Shown here: positions 16,287 to 25,513 of the stretch, one piece after another
Position numbering within the stretch: position 1 is the first letter of the stretch
Layout of the letters: each line of letters begins with the position of its first letter
Origin: Kaistia terrae
GTDB lineage: Bacteria > Pseudomonadota > Alphaproteobacteria > Rhizobiales > Kaistiaceae
DNA: 64,000 bases
Reading direction: 5' to 3'
Assembly: GCF_026344005.1 (NCBI RefSeq)
Contig: NZ_JAPKNH010000001.1
Location: 186,001 to 250,000 of the forward strand
Notes under the pieces: model-generated
What the model was told of the DNA's origin: nothing
Seen by the model: only the letters and a program-made list of their open reading frames with translations
Databases searched by the model: none
Position numbers and translations under genes: made by a program

Positions 16287-16307
16287 CTATCAATCGAATT
16301 GATAGAT
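16285..16307. promoter_or_regulatory. Palindrome in the LysR-PACE intergenic region
   Basis: Arms ATCTATCAAT and ATTGATAGAT, perfect 10-base inverted repeat around CGA. It touches the first codon of the LysR gene and lies about 80 bases before the exporter start. Contains a T-N11-A pattern as expected of LysR-type sites. Most likely the LysR binding site and autoregulatory operator. Confidence 0.75.
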
Positions 16308-16387
16308 AGCAACTTTTTCTATCTCGAAAAGCGTCTATAAGCCGCCAACTCCAGCCGGGTTCCGGCGTGTTGCAAGAGGATTTTTCG

Positions 16388-16840
16388 GTGCAGGGTGTTC
16401 TACGCAGAGTGGTCTATATCTCGACGTTCGAGGTTACCGGGATCATCATATCCGCGCTCATACTGGCGTATCTTTCCGGCACCGCGCCCTCGCATACCGG
16501 TCCGCTCGCCGTCATGACCTCGGCGCTCGCCGTCACGGTGAACCTTGCCTATACGAGCTTGTTCGAGCGCTGGGAGGCGAGCCGCCCGGTTCGGTCGCGC
16601 TCGCTAGGCCGCCGCGTCCTGCACGCACTCGGCTTCCAGATCACGCTGCTGGTGTTCCTCATTCCGCTGATGGCGTGGTGGATGGATATGTCGCTCGTCG
16701 AGGCGCTGATCCTCGATACAGCGCTGATCGTGTTTTTCCCGGTCTACATGTTCGTCTTCAACTGGGTGTTCGACACGATCTTCGGCCTGCCCGACGCCGT
16801 CACCAAGGGTTTTGATCAGGAAGCAGGCGAGGCGGCCTGA
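16388..16840 (+). CDS. PACE-family multidrug/biocide exporter
   Basis: A 150-residue inner-membrane protein with four hydrophobic helices forming two tandem bacterial transmembrane pair (BTP) units: FEVTGIIISALILAY and NLAYTSLFERWE in the first, FQITLLVFLIPLMAWW and YMFVFNWVFD in the second. These match the proteobacterial antimicrobial compound efflux family (AceI type). GTG 16388 follows AAGAGGA by 7 bases and gives the typical length; TTG 16367 would add 7 residues. Divergent LysR partner supports induced export. Confidence 0.88.
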   Translation: MQGVLRRVVYISTFEVTGIIISALILAYLSGTAPSHTGPLAVMTSALAVTVNLAYTSLFERWEASRPVRSRSLGRRVLHALGFQITLLVFLIPLMAWWMDMSLVEALILDTALIVFFPVYMFVFNWVFDTIFGLPDAVTKGFDQEAGEAA

Positions 16841-16900
16841 GCGTCGGGCCCGTCATTCGATACGCGAGCCCGATTTCCACACCCGACCCGCGCTGCTCCT

Positions 16901-17026
16901 TACCTCTCCCCGAGGGAGAGGTCGGAGCGAAGCTCCGGGCGAGCGTTTAGGAAACCATCCGGTGAGGCCGTAAACCCTCACCCGCCGGCCTTCGGCCGTC
17001 GACCTCTCCCTCAGGGAGAGGTGAAG
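16901..17026. repeat. Double-hairpin intergenic repeat, CTCTCCCTNAGGGAGAG type, copy 1
   Basis: Two hairpins (ACCTCTCCCCGAGGGAGAGG at the left; CCTCTCCCTCAGGGAGAGG at the right) enclose a conserved core with GGAAACCATCCGGTGAGGCC. The same composite occurs at 24250-24375, and in inverted orientation inside a gene at 44222-44350. Located between the PACE exporter gene and the convergent beta-lactamase-fold gene. Confidence 0.8.
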
Positions 17027-17066
17027 GGATGGTGGCGCCCCCCCCCTTGGCGGACCCGAAAAAAAA

Positions 17067-18203
17067 CTATCCGTAGACGGCAGCCTTGATGGCGTCGGGG
17101 TAGGGGCCGTTGACGCCGGCCAGCGCCGTGTTCGAGAACGACACCACCGACAGCTTGCGGACCGGATCGACGAACCAGGAATGGCCGTAGACGCCGCCCC
17201 ATTGCCAGGTGCCGGGCGAGAACGGCGAGGCGCTGGCGGCCGGATCCCAGGTGATCGACCAGCCGAGGCTGAAGCCGCGTCCGGGAACCGTGGTGTCGAA
17301 TTTGCCGATCGCATTGGTCGACAGCAGCGCCAGGCTTTCGGCGGAAAGAACCGGGCCGCCGCCCCGCCGCATCGCTTCCAGGAAGGCCAGGATGTCGCCG
17401 GCCGTGCCGAACATGCCCGCGCCGCCTGAAGGGAACGAATTCGGATCGAAATTGCGGTTCGGCGCGAAAGTGACGGTGCCCATCTTGCCGGTGACGGGCT
17501 GATGCTCCGCCATCACCACCGGGCGGGGATCGCCATCGGCATAGGCGGCGGCGAGGCGGCTCCGGTCGGTCGGCAGGAACGCGGTGTCGGTCATGCCGAG
17601 CGGTTTCGTCACGCGGTTGGCGACGATATCGGGCAGGCTTTCGCCGGTCGCCTTTTCGAGCACACCACCCAGCACGTCGATGCCGACCGAATAGTACCAG
17701 GCCGTGCCCGGCGCAAAGGCCAGCGGATGCGCGGCGATCTTGGCGAGGTTTTCTTCCATGCCGCGTCCCGGCTGGTCGAGCCCCTCCGAGATGCCGGCTG
17801 ATTTGTCATAGCCGTAGATCAGCCCGCTCGTATGGGTAAGCAGGTGGCGCAGCGTGATGACGGGTTCGCTGCCATCGGCAAGCTTTGGCCGGAAATCCGG
17901 CAGGAAGCGCGTCACCGGATCGTCAAGGCCGATCACACCCGCTTCCGCCAGCGAAAGCGCGGCGGCGGCGACCAGCGGCTTGGTGACGGAAGCGAGGCGG
18001 AAGATGGTGTCCTCGGTGGTGCGGCGACCGCTCTCGCGATCGGCATGGCCGGCTGTGCGCCGATAGACCAGTTCGCCATCTTCCGCGACCAGCACGACGG
18101 CGCCGACGATCACTTCGTCCCGGATCGCCGCGTCGATGACTGCATCGAGCCGCGCGGCGCGCTTGTCCTGGGCAGCGGTTAGGGCGGTATCGACGGCGGC
18201 CAT
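17067..18203 (-). CDS. Serine hydrolase, beta-lactamase (class C) fold
   Basis: A 378-residue protein of the beta-lactamase/EstB family. SVTK (Ser72, Lys75) is the SxxK motif, YSV at about 171-173 stands in for YxN, and YGHSW near the C-terminus stands in for KTG. No signal peptide is visible, so it is more likely a cytoplasmic esterase or peptidase than a secreted beta-lactamase. Monocistronic on the minus strand; its stop is followed (in its own direction) by a run of eight T. Substrate unknown. Confidence 0.85.
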   Translation of the reverse strand: MAAVDTALTAAQDKRAARLDAVIDAAIRDEVIVGAVVLVAEDGELVYRRTAGHADRESGRRTTEDTIFRLASVTKPLVAAAALSLAEAGVIGLDDPVTRFLPDFRPKLADGSEPVITLRHLLTHTSGLIYGYDKSAGISEGLDQPGRGMEENLAKIAAHPLAFAPGTAWYYSVGIDVLGGVLEKATGESLPDIVANRVTKPLGMTDTAFLPTDRSRLAAAYADGDPRPVVMAEHQPVTGKMGTVTFAPNRNFDPNSFPSGGAGMFGTAGDILAFLEAMRRGGGPVLSAESLALLSTNAIGKFDTTVPGRGFSLGWSITWDPAASASPFSPGTWQWGGVYGHSWFVDPVRKLSVVSFSNTALAGVNGPYPDAIKAAVYG

Positions 18204-18344
18204 GGAAAACTCCGAGACGAGAAACGGGGCGACAGAATGATCAGGAAGACGGCGCGATGCAACCCAGCGTCAAAGACGGAACGGTTGCATCCGGACTGAG
18301 CGCGCAGGGGCGCGGCGGACAGCCCGTTCGGGGGCTGGACGAGA

Positions 18345-18374
18345 AAGTCCCCGCGCTGGTCTGCACGGGGACTT
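18345..18374 (-). terminator. Possible terminator after first barrel gene
   Basis: AAGTCCCCG and CGGGGACTT form a 9-base stem with a 12-base loop, 27 bases past the stop of the barrel gene at 18401. In the minus direction it is followed by TCTCG, so there is no good T tract; call is tentative. Confidence 0.45.
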
Positions 18375-18400
18375 CGGGAGCATAGCGCGCGAGGCGTCGA

Positions 18401-19117
18401 TCAGAACTTGTAGTTCAGGCCGAACTTGACCGTCTGCAGCGAGGAGAGGTCGGCGTTCAGCCGGCTCCCTGGTCCAAACACCTCGACGTTGTATTCTTTC
18501 GAGCCGAGATCGGCATAGAGATACTCGACCTTGGCGGTGACGTTGTCGGTGACGGCATATTCGACGCCGGCGCCGACCGTCCAGCCGGTGTGCATCTGGC
18601 TGTCGCCAACGCCAAAGTTCGGAAGGCCCGGATAGCCACTGACGTCCAGGCCGGATTTGGCATTGGCCCAGGCGAAGCCGCCCGTGACATAGGGCAGGAA
18701 GCGGTCGATGGCATAGCCGGCGCGGGCGCGAACCGTGCCGAGCGCGGTGATCTTCGTATAGGCGGTAAACAGGCCGCCATCGGGACCCGGGGCCGCGAAG
18801 TCATCCTTGAAGTCGGCAAAAGCGGCGTCCGCTTCGAGGCCGAGAACGATCTGGTTCGAGAGCTGGTAATTGTAGCCGATCTGGCCACCGCCGAAGAAGC
18901 CATCCGGCTTGTTGCCCGCGCCTGCGGCATCGGTCAAATCATTGTCGAGGTCGGCCCAGCCATAGCCGGCATGGACGCCGGCGTAGAAGCCGGTCCAGCT
19001 GAAGACCGGAGCGGCGATGACGACGTCCTCGGTGACCACTGTCAGGTCCGCCGCATGGGCAGTCGATCCGAGCCCGAATGCGGCGACGAAAGCCAGGCCG
19101 AGTGCGTGCTTGATCAT
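18401..19117 (-). CDS. Outer-membrane beta-barrel protein, Omp25/Omp31 type (copy 1)
   Basis: A 238-residue protein with a signal peptide ending AHA-AD (about 22), then SWTGFYAGVHAGYGW, alternating strands, GTVRARAGYAIDRFLPYVTGGFAWA and the terminal FGLNYKF ending in Phe, the BAM recognition signal. This is the eight-stranded Omp25/Omp31 porin-like family of Hyphomicrobiales. The ATG at 19117 follows GGGGGA. Closely similar to the next two genes, showing tandem duplication. Confidence 0.9.
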   Translation of the reverse strand: MIKHALGLAFVAAFGLGSTAHAADLTVVTEDVVIAAPVFSWTGFYAGVHAGYGWADLDNDLTDAAGAGNKPDGFFGGGQIGYNYQLSNQIVLGLEADAAFADFKDDFAAPGPDGGLFTAYTKITALGTVRARAGYAIDRFLPYVTGGFAWANAKSGLDVSGYPGLPNFGVGDSQMHTGWTVGAGVEYAVTDNVTAKVEYLYADLGSKEYNVEVFGPGSRLNADLSSLQTVKFGLNYKF

Positions 19118-19250
19118 GATGTTTCCCCCAAGAGTTGAGAGAACGTAGCTGGAATGACGTGCGCCGTCCGTGCCCGACGAGCAACACCCTATATTATTGG
19201 TCCGAAATCAAAATGACCGCCAATACGACGGTTGCCACAGTGTTTCGCCA

Positions 19251-19283
19251 TAAAAATGGCGGCGCTGCCGTGGCAACGCCGCC
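19251..19283 (-). terminator. Intrinsic terminator after second barrel gene
   Basis: In the minus direction GGCGGCG, a 12-base loop and CGCCGCC are followed directly by ATTTTTA. It lies about 20 bases past the stop of the gene at 19302. The almost identical hairpin at 20177-20202 shows that the terminator was copied with the gene. Confidence 0.75.
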
Positions 19284-19301
19284 GTCTCGAAGGAGCTCTG
19301 A

Positions 19302-20036
19302 TCAGAACTTGTAGTTCAGGCCAAACTTGACCGTCTGGAGCGAGGAGAGGTCGGCGTTGTACTGGCCGCTTCCGCCCAAAACATTCGCGGTGAAATCATT
19401 CGAGCCGAGGTCGGCATAGAGATATTCGACTTTGGCGGTGATGTTGTTGGTGACGGCATATTCGAGGCCGGCGCCGATCGTCCAGCCGGTGAAGACCTGG
19501 CTGTCGCTGGAGCTGACGTTTGAAGCGTTCGGGATGTTGCTGGCGATGTAGACCTCAGACTCTGCGTTGGCCCAGGCAAAACCACCCGTCACATAGGGGA
19601 GAAAGCGATCGACGGCATAGCCGGCGCGCGCGCGAACCGTGCCAAGCGCCGTGATTTTGCTGCGGGTGCCAACTTCGAAGTACTGGTCTCTGTCGCCTAT
19701 GCGCAGGGCGCCGTTGTCCTTCAGGTCGGCGAAAGCGGCGTCTGCCTCGATACCGAGCACGATGTTGTTGGAGAACTGGTAGTTGTAGCCGAGCTGGCCG
19801 CCGCCGAAGAAGCCATCCGGCTTGTTGCCATTGCCCTCGCCGTACGTATCGGTCATTTCGCTATCGAGTGTGGCCTTGCCGTAGCCCGCGTGGACACCGG
19901 CGTAGAAGCCGGTCCAGTTGAAGGACGGGGCCGCGATGACGACGTCCTCGGGGACGACTGTCAGGTCCGCCGCATGGGCCGTCGAACCGAGGCTGAAGGC
20001 GGTCGCGAAAGCGAGGCCGAATGCTTGCTTGATCAT
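19302..20036 (-). CDS. Outer-membrane beta-barrel protein, Omp25/Omp31 type (copy 2)
   Basis: A 244-residue paralogue of copy 1: same signal peptide pattern, NWTGFYAGVHAGYGK after it, NKPDGFFGGGQLGYNYQFSN in the body, and a terminal FGLNYKF. ATG 20036 is chosen because TTGGGGA precedes it by the right distance; the in-frame ATG at 20048 would sit inside that site. Extracellular loops differ most from copy 1 (for example the DRDQYFEVGTRSK stretch), as expected for surface variation. Confidence 0.9.
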   Translation of the reverse strand: MIKQAFGLAFATAFSLGSTAHAADLTVVPEDVVIAAPSFNWTGFYAGVHAGYGKATLDSEMTDTYGEGNGNKPDGFFGGGQLGYNYQFSNNIVLGIEADAAFADLKDNGALRIGDRDQYFEVGTRSKITALGTVRARAGYAVDRFLPYVTGGFAWANAESEVYIASNIPNASNVSSSDSQVFTGWTIGAGLEYAVTNNITAKVEYLYADLGSNDFTANVLGGSGQYNADLSSLQTVKFGLNYKF

Positions 20037-20169
20037 AATGTTCCCCAAGAGTTGGAGGAACGTCTAGCCGGAATGAAGCGCACCGTCCGTGGCCGACAAG
20101 CAACATATTAAATTATTGAACTGAAATTGAAATTTCTGACAATGCGAAGGGAGACAAAGTGTTTCGCCA

Positions 20170-20202
20170 TAGAAACGGCGGCGCTGCCATGGCAACGCCG
20201 CC
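20170..20202 (-). terminator. Intrinsic terminator after third barrel gene
   Basis: The same hairpin as at 19258-19283 (GGCGGCG and CGCCGCC arms), about 20 bases past the stop at 20221. The T tract is poorer here (GTTTCT in the minus direction). Confidence 0.6.
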
Positions 20203-20220
20203 GTCTCGAAGGAGCTCTGA

Positions 20221-20922
20221 TCAGAACTTGTAGTTCAGGCCGAACTTGACCGTCTGCAGGGTGAGGTCGGCGGAGACCGGCGTTCCGAGGTCGAAATCCG
20301 TCGAGCCGAGATCGGCATAGAGATATTCGACCTTCGCCGTGATGTTGTTGGTGACGGCGTATTCGAGGCCGGCGCCGACGGTCCAGCCGGTGGAGGTCTG
20401 CTTGTCGGACGCGCTGTTGTCGATCGCGACTACCCCGTCCGCCGTCACGACCCGACGAAAGTCGAATTCGGTCTTCGCCCAGGCAAGGCCGCCTGTGACA
20501 TAGGGCAGGAAGCGGTCGAAGGCATAGCCGGCGCGGGCGCGCACCGTGCCGAAGGCGTCGATCTTGGTGTTGTAGTCGAGGGCAAAGGATGTGTCCGCCG
20601 GGTCGCCGAGCAGGACGGAGATATCGTCCTTCTGGTCGCCGAAGGAAGCGTCCGCCTCGATGCCCAGGACGATGTTGTTCGAGAATTGATAATTGTAGCC
20701 GGCCTGGGCGCCACCGAAGAAGCCGTCCGGCTTCTGGCCGCCATAGGCGTCGGTCGGCTCAGACTTGAAGTCGCCCCAAGCATAGCCGCCATGGACGCCG
20801 ATATAGACGCCGGTCCAGGTGAATATCGGCTCCGGCGCGGGCAAGGGCGCTGGCGCCAGGTCTGCGGCGTGGGCCGTGCCGGCCAGCCCGAGCGCGATGG
20901 CGAGCGCGATTGCGGTCTTCAT
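20221..20922 (-). CDS. Outer-membrane beta-barrel protein, Omp25/Omp31 type (copy 3)
   Basis: A 233-residue paralogue. MKTAIALAIALGLAGTAHA is the signal peptide; ATG 20922 follows GGAGG by 7 bases, so the longer frame from 20943 is not used. The mature part begins with a Pro-rich spacer (APAPLPAPEP), then FTWTGVYIGVHGGYAW and the shared barrel blocks up to FGLNYKF. More distant from copies 1 and 2 than they are from each other, so it is probably the older copy. Confidence 0.9.
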   Translation of the reverse strand: MKTAIALAIALGLAGTAHAADLAPAPLPAPEPIFTWTGVYIGVHGGYAWGDFKSEPTDAYGGQKPDGFFGGAQAGYNYQFSNNIVLGIEADASFGDQKDDISVLLGDPADTSFALDYNTKIDAFGTVRARAGYAFDRFLPYVTGGLAWAKTEFDFRRVVTADGVVAIDNSASDKQTSTGWTVGAGLEYAVTNNITAKVEYLYADLGSTDFDLGTPVSADLTLQTVKFGLNYKF

Positions 20923-21223
20923 CCAATAGCCTCCGTGATCCATTCTCGTCTAAAGGAACGATAGTGGATCTAGCCATGACGAAAGGGTGAACGTCGAGCG
21001 ATAAACGAACCCTTCCCCGTTATAGTTGTGGTCCTGTTGCAATATTACATAGTTAGTTAAACTATACGTAAGTATATATTTGGAATATAGTTTTGATCTG
21101 ATTTTTTAATGGCGACAAATTGTTCTGAAAATCGGTCGAAGTTCAGAGGGCGTCCGCCGTCCGGCTATGACCATGCCGGTGGCTTTGCGCGGTCGGGCCG
21201 GAAAATGGCCACCCCGACTGATG
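20923..21223. other. A+T-rich intergenic region upstream of barrel copy 3
   Basis: No gene seen. Bases 21000-21110 are markedly A+T-rich for this genome and should contain the promoter of the barrel gene at 20221. An inverted repeat ATAGTT-N5-AACTAT lies at 21049-21065 and could be a regulator site; no clear -35/-10 pair was assigned. Confidence 0.5.
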
Positions 21224-23482
21224 TCAGGGCTGCGCCGTCTCCGCGCCGAGCTGGGCGGCGCGGATGTTCGGCTCGGACTCGAAGTAAACCGCCTGCAGCG
21301 GCTTCAGCGGCGGCGCTGTCTGGAACAGCTTTTCGAGCGCAAGCAGTCGCTCGGTCGTTCGGGCCGAAAGCGAAAGCGGGCGCTGGTTCGCGTCGGTGCT
21401 GGCGATGGCGGGCGCCGGGCGCGGGCCGTCGGATGCCGGTTCGTCGATAAAGGGGATCGGCTTCAGCTCGATGCCGTTATGGGCATAGGTCATGACGCGC
21501 TTCCACGTCTGCGCCGGCAGCGAGCCGCCGGTCATCTTGTTCGACGAGGTGAAGTCGTCATTGCCGAACCAGACGCCGCCGACATAATTGCCGGTGAAGC
21601 CCATGAACCAGGCGTCGCGATAGGCGTTGGTCGTGCCGGTCTTGCCGGCCGTCTTGATGCCTTCCAGCTTGGCGCCGCGGCCGGTGCCGCGTTCGGGAAC
21701 CTGGCCCAGCATCTCGTTCATCATGCCGACGACCTTTTCGTCGAGCACGCGCTCGGGCGGGGCGACGTCGCGCTTGCGGTCGAAGACCACCTTGCCCTGG
21801 CTGTTGACGATCTGGGTGAAGGGATAGGGCGTCGCCTTGAGGCCGCCATTGGCGAACACGGCATAGGCGCCCGTCATGTCGACGACGCGCACATCGGTTG
21901 CGCCCAGCGGCAGCGACTTCGAATTGATGATGTTGGTGGTGATGCCCATCTTGTGGGCCAATTCGATGATCGCCGGCCGGCCGACAGCGCCGGCAAGACG
22001 CACGGCGACGGTATTGAGCGAATGCACCAGCGCGGTGGTGAGCGGGATCGAACCCATGAAGCGGCCGCCATAGTTCTTCGGCGACCAGTTGCCGATCGAG
22101 ATCGGCGCGTCGACGACGATGCTCTTCGGCGTGTAGCCGTGCTGGATCGCCGCCGTATAGACGAAGGGCTTGAACGAGGAGCCCGGCTGGCGCAGCGCAT
22201 CGGTGGCGCGGTTGAACTGGCTGTCGCCATAGTCGCGGCCGCCGACCATCGCGCGGACGGCGCCATCCGGCTCCGCCACCACCATGGCCGCTTGGCTGAC
22301 GCGGTAACGCTCGCCGGAATCGCGCAAGGCCCCCTCGATGGCTTCATCAGCGGCGGTCTGCAGGTTCATATCGACGGTCGAGCGGACGATCAGGCTGCGA
22401 TCGCCATTCGGCACCTGTTTCTTGGTCTCCTCGAACGCCCAGTCGAGGAAATAGTCGGGCGAGGCGTCGGCGGCGCGGCGGACCACGTCGGCGGGCTTGC
22501 GGCGAGCCCCCATCACCTGGCCCTCGGTCATGAAGCCAGCCTGCACCATGTTGGTGAGCACGTCATTGGCGCGGGCGCGCGCCGCCGGCAAATTGACATG
22601 CGGCGCCCAGCGCGAGGGCGCCTTGTAGAGGCCGGCGAGCATGGCGGACTCGGCCAGGTTGATATCGCCGACCTTCTTGCCGAAATAGAATTCCGCCGCC
22701 GCGGCTGCTCCCGAATTGCCGCCGCCCATATAGGCGCGGTCGAGGTAGAGCTGCAGGATATCGTGCTTGGAAAGGTTGCTCTCCAGATAGAGCGCGAGGA
22801 AGGCTTCCTTGATCTTGCGGTCGAGCGAGCGCTCGTTGGTCAGGAACAGGTTCTTCGCTAGTTGCTGGGTGATCGACGATCCGCCCTGGCGCACGGCGTC
22901 GTTGCGCAGATTCTCGACCAGCGCGCGCGCGGTGCCGATGATGTCGATGCCGAAATGGGTGTAGAAGCGCCGGTCCTCGGTCGCCAGCGTCGCCTTGATC
23001 AGGCTGTCCGGCATGTCTTCCAGCGGCACGGCGTCGGAATGGCGCGCGCCGCGCTTGCCGATCTCGGCGCCGTAGCGGTCGAGGAAGGTGACGGAATAAT
23101 CCGATTGCGCCAGCCAGTCCTGCTTGGTCGCGTCGAAGGCGGGCAGGGCCAGCGTCAGCATCACGATAGCGCCGCCGGTCGCCATGGTCAGGCCGTCGCC
23201 CAAGAGCTCGAACGGCGCGCGGCGCCAGCCGGTCATGCGGAAGCGCCGGGTGAAGCGCGACAGCGCCTCGGCTCCGTCCTTCAGCCCGGTCCAGATCCGA
23301 TAGAGCGTGGAATCGATATAGGCATCGATCTCGATCAGCCGCAGCGGCCGCTTCGGCTCAGCGGGTGTATCGGAGGGAGCGTTCGGGGCGCCGGAGGCAG
23401 AGTTCGGACGACCCGCGCCTGGCAGGCGGGAGTGGATCCAATCTGAAATGCGATCCCAAAGCTTGCGCAAGGCCTGTTCCAA
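21224..23482 (-). CDS. Penicillin-binding protein 1A, bifunctional
   Basis: A class A PBP that polymerises and cross-links peptidoglycan in the periplasm. After a cytoplasmic stretch and one membrane segment ([16 protein letters not shown]) comes a GT51 domain with [12 protein letters not shown] and [13 protein letters not shown]. The transpeptidase domain has GSSFKPF (SxxK), SLN (HSLNTVA) and KTGTT. The frame stays open to 23875 but that part reads over the divergent gene, so the start is placed near 23482 (TTG after GAGGG) and is uncertain; TTG 23470 is an alternative. Length about 750 residues is normal. Confidence 0.9.
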   Translation of the reverse strand: MEQALRKLWDRISDWIHSRLPGAGRPNSASGAPNAPSDTPAEPKRPLRLIEIDAYIDSTLYRIWTGLKDGAEALSRFTRRFRMTGWRRAPFELLGDGLTMATGGAIVMLTLALPAFDATKQDWLAQSDYSVTFLDRYGAEIGKRGARHSDAVPLEDMPDSLIKATLATEDRRFYTHFGIDIIGTARALVENLRNDAVRQGGSSITQQLAKNLFLTNERSLDRKIKEAFLALYLESNLSKHDILQLYLDRAYMGGGNSGAAAAAEFYFGKKVGDINLAESAMLAGLYKAPSRWAPHVNLPAARARANDVLTNMVQAGFMTEGQVMGARRKPADVVRRAADASPDYFLDWAFEETKKQVPNGDRSLIVRSTVDMNLQTAADEAIEGALRDSGERYRVSQAAMVVAEPDGAVRAMVGGRDYGDSQFNRATDALRQPGSSFKPFVYTAAIQHGYTPKSIVVDAPISIGNWSPKNYGGRFMGSIPLTTALVHSLNTVAVRLAGAVGRPAIIELAHKMGITTNIINSKSLPLGATDVRVVDMTGAYAVFANGGLKATPYPFTQIVNSQGKVVFDRKRDVAPPERVLDEKVVGMMNEMLGQVPERGTGRGAKLEGIKTAGKTGTTNAYRDAWFMGFTGNYVGGVWFGNDDFTSSNKMTGGSLPAQTWKRVMTYAHNGIELKPIPFIDEPASDGPRPAPAIASTDANQRPLSLSARTTERLLALEKLFQTAPPLKPLQAVYFESEPNIRAAQLGAETAQP

Positions 23483-23618
23483 TAACCCTCGAATGGTTCT
23501 AAAAGGCGGTCGAACATTGCATTCCCAGCGCTTGGCCGCGCCATTCGGAATGCCCGGTGATCGGACCGCCTCAAGCCCAGGCTGGTTTTCGCCGATTGAC
23601 AGAGGATACGCAATCTCC

Positions 23619-24230
23619 ATGCCCGTGCAAGGAAAGGACGCACCCGATGCTGCGACCTCCGCGCCACAGGATGCCGCAACGGTAGTCTTGCCATCGAGCT
23701 CCCCCCTGCCGTCGAGCGACCCGCTTTTGTCAGTCGGCGACCAAGCTTTGCCTGCAAGCGACGAAACGCCGTTCTGGAAGCGGCTGACGCTGGAGGAGAT
23801 GAGTTCGACGCAGTGGGAATCGCTCTGCGACGGCTGCGCGCGTTGCTGTTTGAACAAGCTCGAGGATTGGGACACGGGTGAGATCGTCTGGACGGCGATC
23901 GCCTGCGAACTGCTCGACGATGAAACCTGCCGTTGCCGCGATTATCCGAACCGGCATGATTTTGTTCCCGATTGCATCCCGCTCGATCCCGAGACGGTGC
24001 GCACGCTGACCTGGCTGCCGCCGACCTGCGGCTATCGCCTGATCGCCGAGGGACGCGACCTCTACTGGTGGCACCCGCTGGTTTCAGGCGATCCGGAAAC
24101 GGTGCACGAAGCCGGCATTTCAGCGGCTGGCCGGACGGTGAGCGAGAGCGACATTCCGGTCGAGGAATATGAAGAGTTCATCGTCGCCTGGCCGGGCGAG
24201 ATCCCCGAGACGGAAGCGCCGAAGGGGTAG
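23619..24230 (+). CDS. YcgN-family cysteine cluster protein (UPF0260)
   Basis: About 203 residues. After a low-complexity N-terminus comes [10 protein letters not shown], the cluster [14 protein letters not shown], then [15 protein letters not shown] and LPPTCGYRL, the pattern of UPF0260/YcgN proteins thought to bind a metal or iron-sulfur centre. ATG 23619 is the first Met before the conserved part with an AGAGGA sequence upstream, although the spacing is long. Divergent from the PBP1A gene. Function unknown. Confidence 0.8.
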   Translation: MPVQGKDAPDAATSAPQDAATVVLPSSSPLPSSDPLLSVGDQALPASDETPFWKRLTLEEMSSTQWESLCDGCARCCLNKLEDWDTGEIVWTAIACELLDDETCRCRDYPNRHDFVPDCIPLDPETVRTLTWLPPTCGYRLIAEGRDLYWWHPLVSGDPETVHEAGISAAGRTVSESDIPVEEYEEFIVAWPGEIPETEAPKG

Positions 24231-24249
24231 GGCACACTCATCCGTCCTT

Positions 24250-24375
24250 TACCTCTCCCTGAGGGAGAGGTCGGAGCGAAGCTCCGGGTGAGGGTTTAGG
24301 AAACCATCCGGTGAGGCCGTAAACCCTCACCCGCCGCACTGCGTGCGTCGACCTCTCCCTCAGGGAGAGGTGAAG
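24250..24375. repeat. Double-hairpin intergenic repeat, CTCTCCCTNAGGGAGAG type, copy 2
   Basis: Two hairpins around the same core as copy 1 at 16901-17026 (GGAAACCATCCGGTGAGGCC shared). Sits just after the YcgN gene. Confidence 0.8.
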
Positions 24376-24427
24376 TTCGCGCCTGTTGCCGGGTTCTTCC
24401 CGGCGAACCTCCCGATGTTTCGGCTGT

Positions 24428-24455
24428 ATGGATCCCTGCTTTCGCAGGGATGACG
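24428..24455. repeat. Short palindromic repeat, ATGGATCCCTGC...GATGACG type
   Basis: ATGGATCCCTGC, TTTC, GCAGGGATGACG: a hairpin ending in GATGACG. Single copy here; paired, facing copies occur at 34866-34967, 40738-40868, 48746-48847 and 53564-53682. Confidence 0.75.
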
Positions 24456-24513
24456 GGGAGGGTGTCATGGCCTTGGCGAGGACGCCGCCGGAGGATGCGT
24501 CACCGGGGGGCGC

Positions 24514-25383
24514 CTACCCACCCATCCGAAACCTCTGCCGATACTGGCGCGGTGTCACGGAACGTTGCGCCTTGAACTGGCGATTGAAATTGGCCAGCGA
24601 GTCATAGCCGACATCGTCGGCAATCATTGCGATCGGCCGGGTTCCGCCAGAGAGCAGCGCGCAGGCGGCGCCGATGCGCAATCTTGCCAGGTAGCTAGTC
24701 ACACTTTGGCCGGTGTGACGCAGGAACAGCCGGTGCAGGCCGGAAGGGCTCAGCGCCGCGATGTCGGCCAGCGCTTCGATCGTCAGTTTCTCGGCATAGT
24801 GACGATGCACATGATCAAGAACCCGGTCGATGCGGCCGCGATCGACGGGCTTGTCCGGCGCAGGCAAAGCGAGCGGCGAGGCCAGCGGTTCGGCTTCCGC
24901 ATCGCGCGAAAGCAGCGTCAGCACTAGCAGAAGCTGGATCAACCGCTCGTCCGGCGGCAGCGTGAACAGTTCCTCGATCAAGGGGCGCGCACTTGAGGCG
25001 GTGGCGGCCGAGAACTGCAGCCCCGTCTGGGCCCGCGCCAGCATGGCGGCTACGGCGCGCAGTTCGGTGAACACGCCGCCGAGCGGCGCCGTCCATTGCG
25101 GCAAAAACCACATCACCAGCGCCACATGCGGTTTGGCAGCCTCGACCTTCTCGGCCGAGCACCAGCTATGCGGCAGATTGGGCCCGACCAGCACGAGGTC
25201 GCCGTCGTCATAGCTGCCGATATGGTCGCCGATGAAGCGCTGGCCGCGCGAGTTCAGCGTCATCGTCAATTCGAACTCGGGATGATGATGCCACTGGAAC
25301 GGGATTTCGCCGTCGAGACGGCGGTTCAGCGTCGCCCAGGAGGCGTCTTCCGGCAGCGCCAATCTCTCAAGAAACGGCCTCAT
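24514..25383 (-). CDS. AraC-family transcriptional regulator
   Basis: A 289-residue protein with an N-terminal cupin-like sensor (FQWHHHPEFELTMTL, then GDLVLVGPNLPHSW) and a C-terminal pair of helix-turn-helix motifs (about 190-285: LTIEALADIAALSPSGLHRLF and IAMIADDVGYDSLANFNRQF, given as separate pieces). Divergent from the PhyH dioxygenase gene 130 bases away, which is the likely target. The effector is not known. Confidence 0.9.
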   Translation of the reverse strand: MRPFLERLALPEDASWATLNRRLDGEIPFQWHHHPEFELTMTLNSRGQRFIGDHIGSYDDGDLVLVGPNLPHSWCSAEKVEAAKPHVALVMWFLPQWTAPLGGVFTELRAVAAMLARAQTGLQFSAATASSARPLIEELFTLPPDERLIQLLLVLTLLSRDAEAEPLASPLALPAPDKPVDRGRIDRVLDHVHRHYAEKLTIEALADIAALSPSGLHRLFLRHTGQSVTSYLARLRIGAACALLSGGTRPIAMIADDVGYDSLANFNRQFKAQRSVTPRQYRQRFRMGG

Positions 25384-25513
25384 CTGGATCTCGCTGGCTC
25401 GTTGACGCTGGAATCGTATCAGTTTTCGCCGGGATCCGCGAACACGCGCGCCGCCGTCTCGCTAATCTTGCGTCAGAAGCATCCGAGAGGGATGCGGGAG
25501 ATCAGGGAGAGAA

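Noticed and set aside
17038-17066. C9 and A8 runs next to the beta-lactamase-fold gene, considered as a phase-variable tract
   Set aside because: Both lie outside the coding sequence, after the stop codon; the T run in the gene's direction is more simply part of a transcript end.
21167-22861. A 564-residue plus-strand frame opposite the PBP1A gene
   Set aside because: Antisense shadow of an unmistakable PBP1A sequence; no ribosome binding site and a His/Gly/Arg-rich translation without domains.
24250-24455. Spaced repeats here and in the GTA cluster, considered as a CRISPR array
   Set aside because: Units are few, palindromic, unevenly spaced and scattered; there are no regular spacers and no cas genes.
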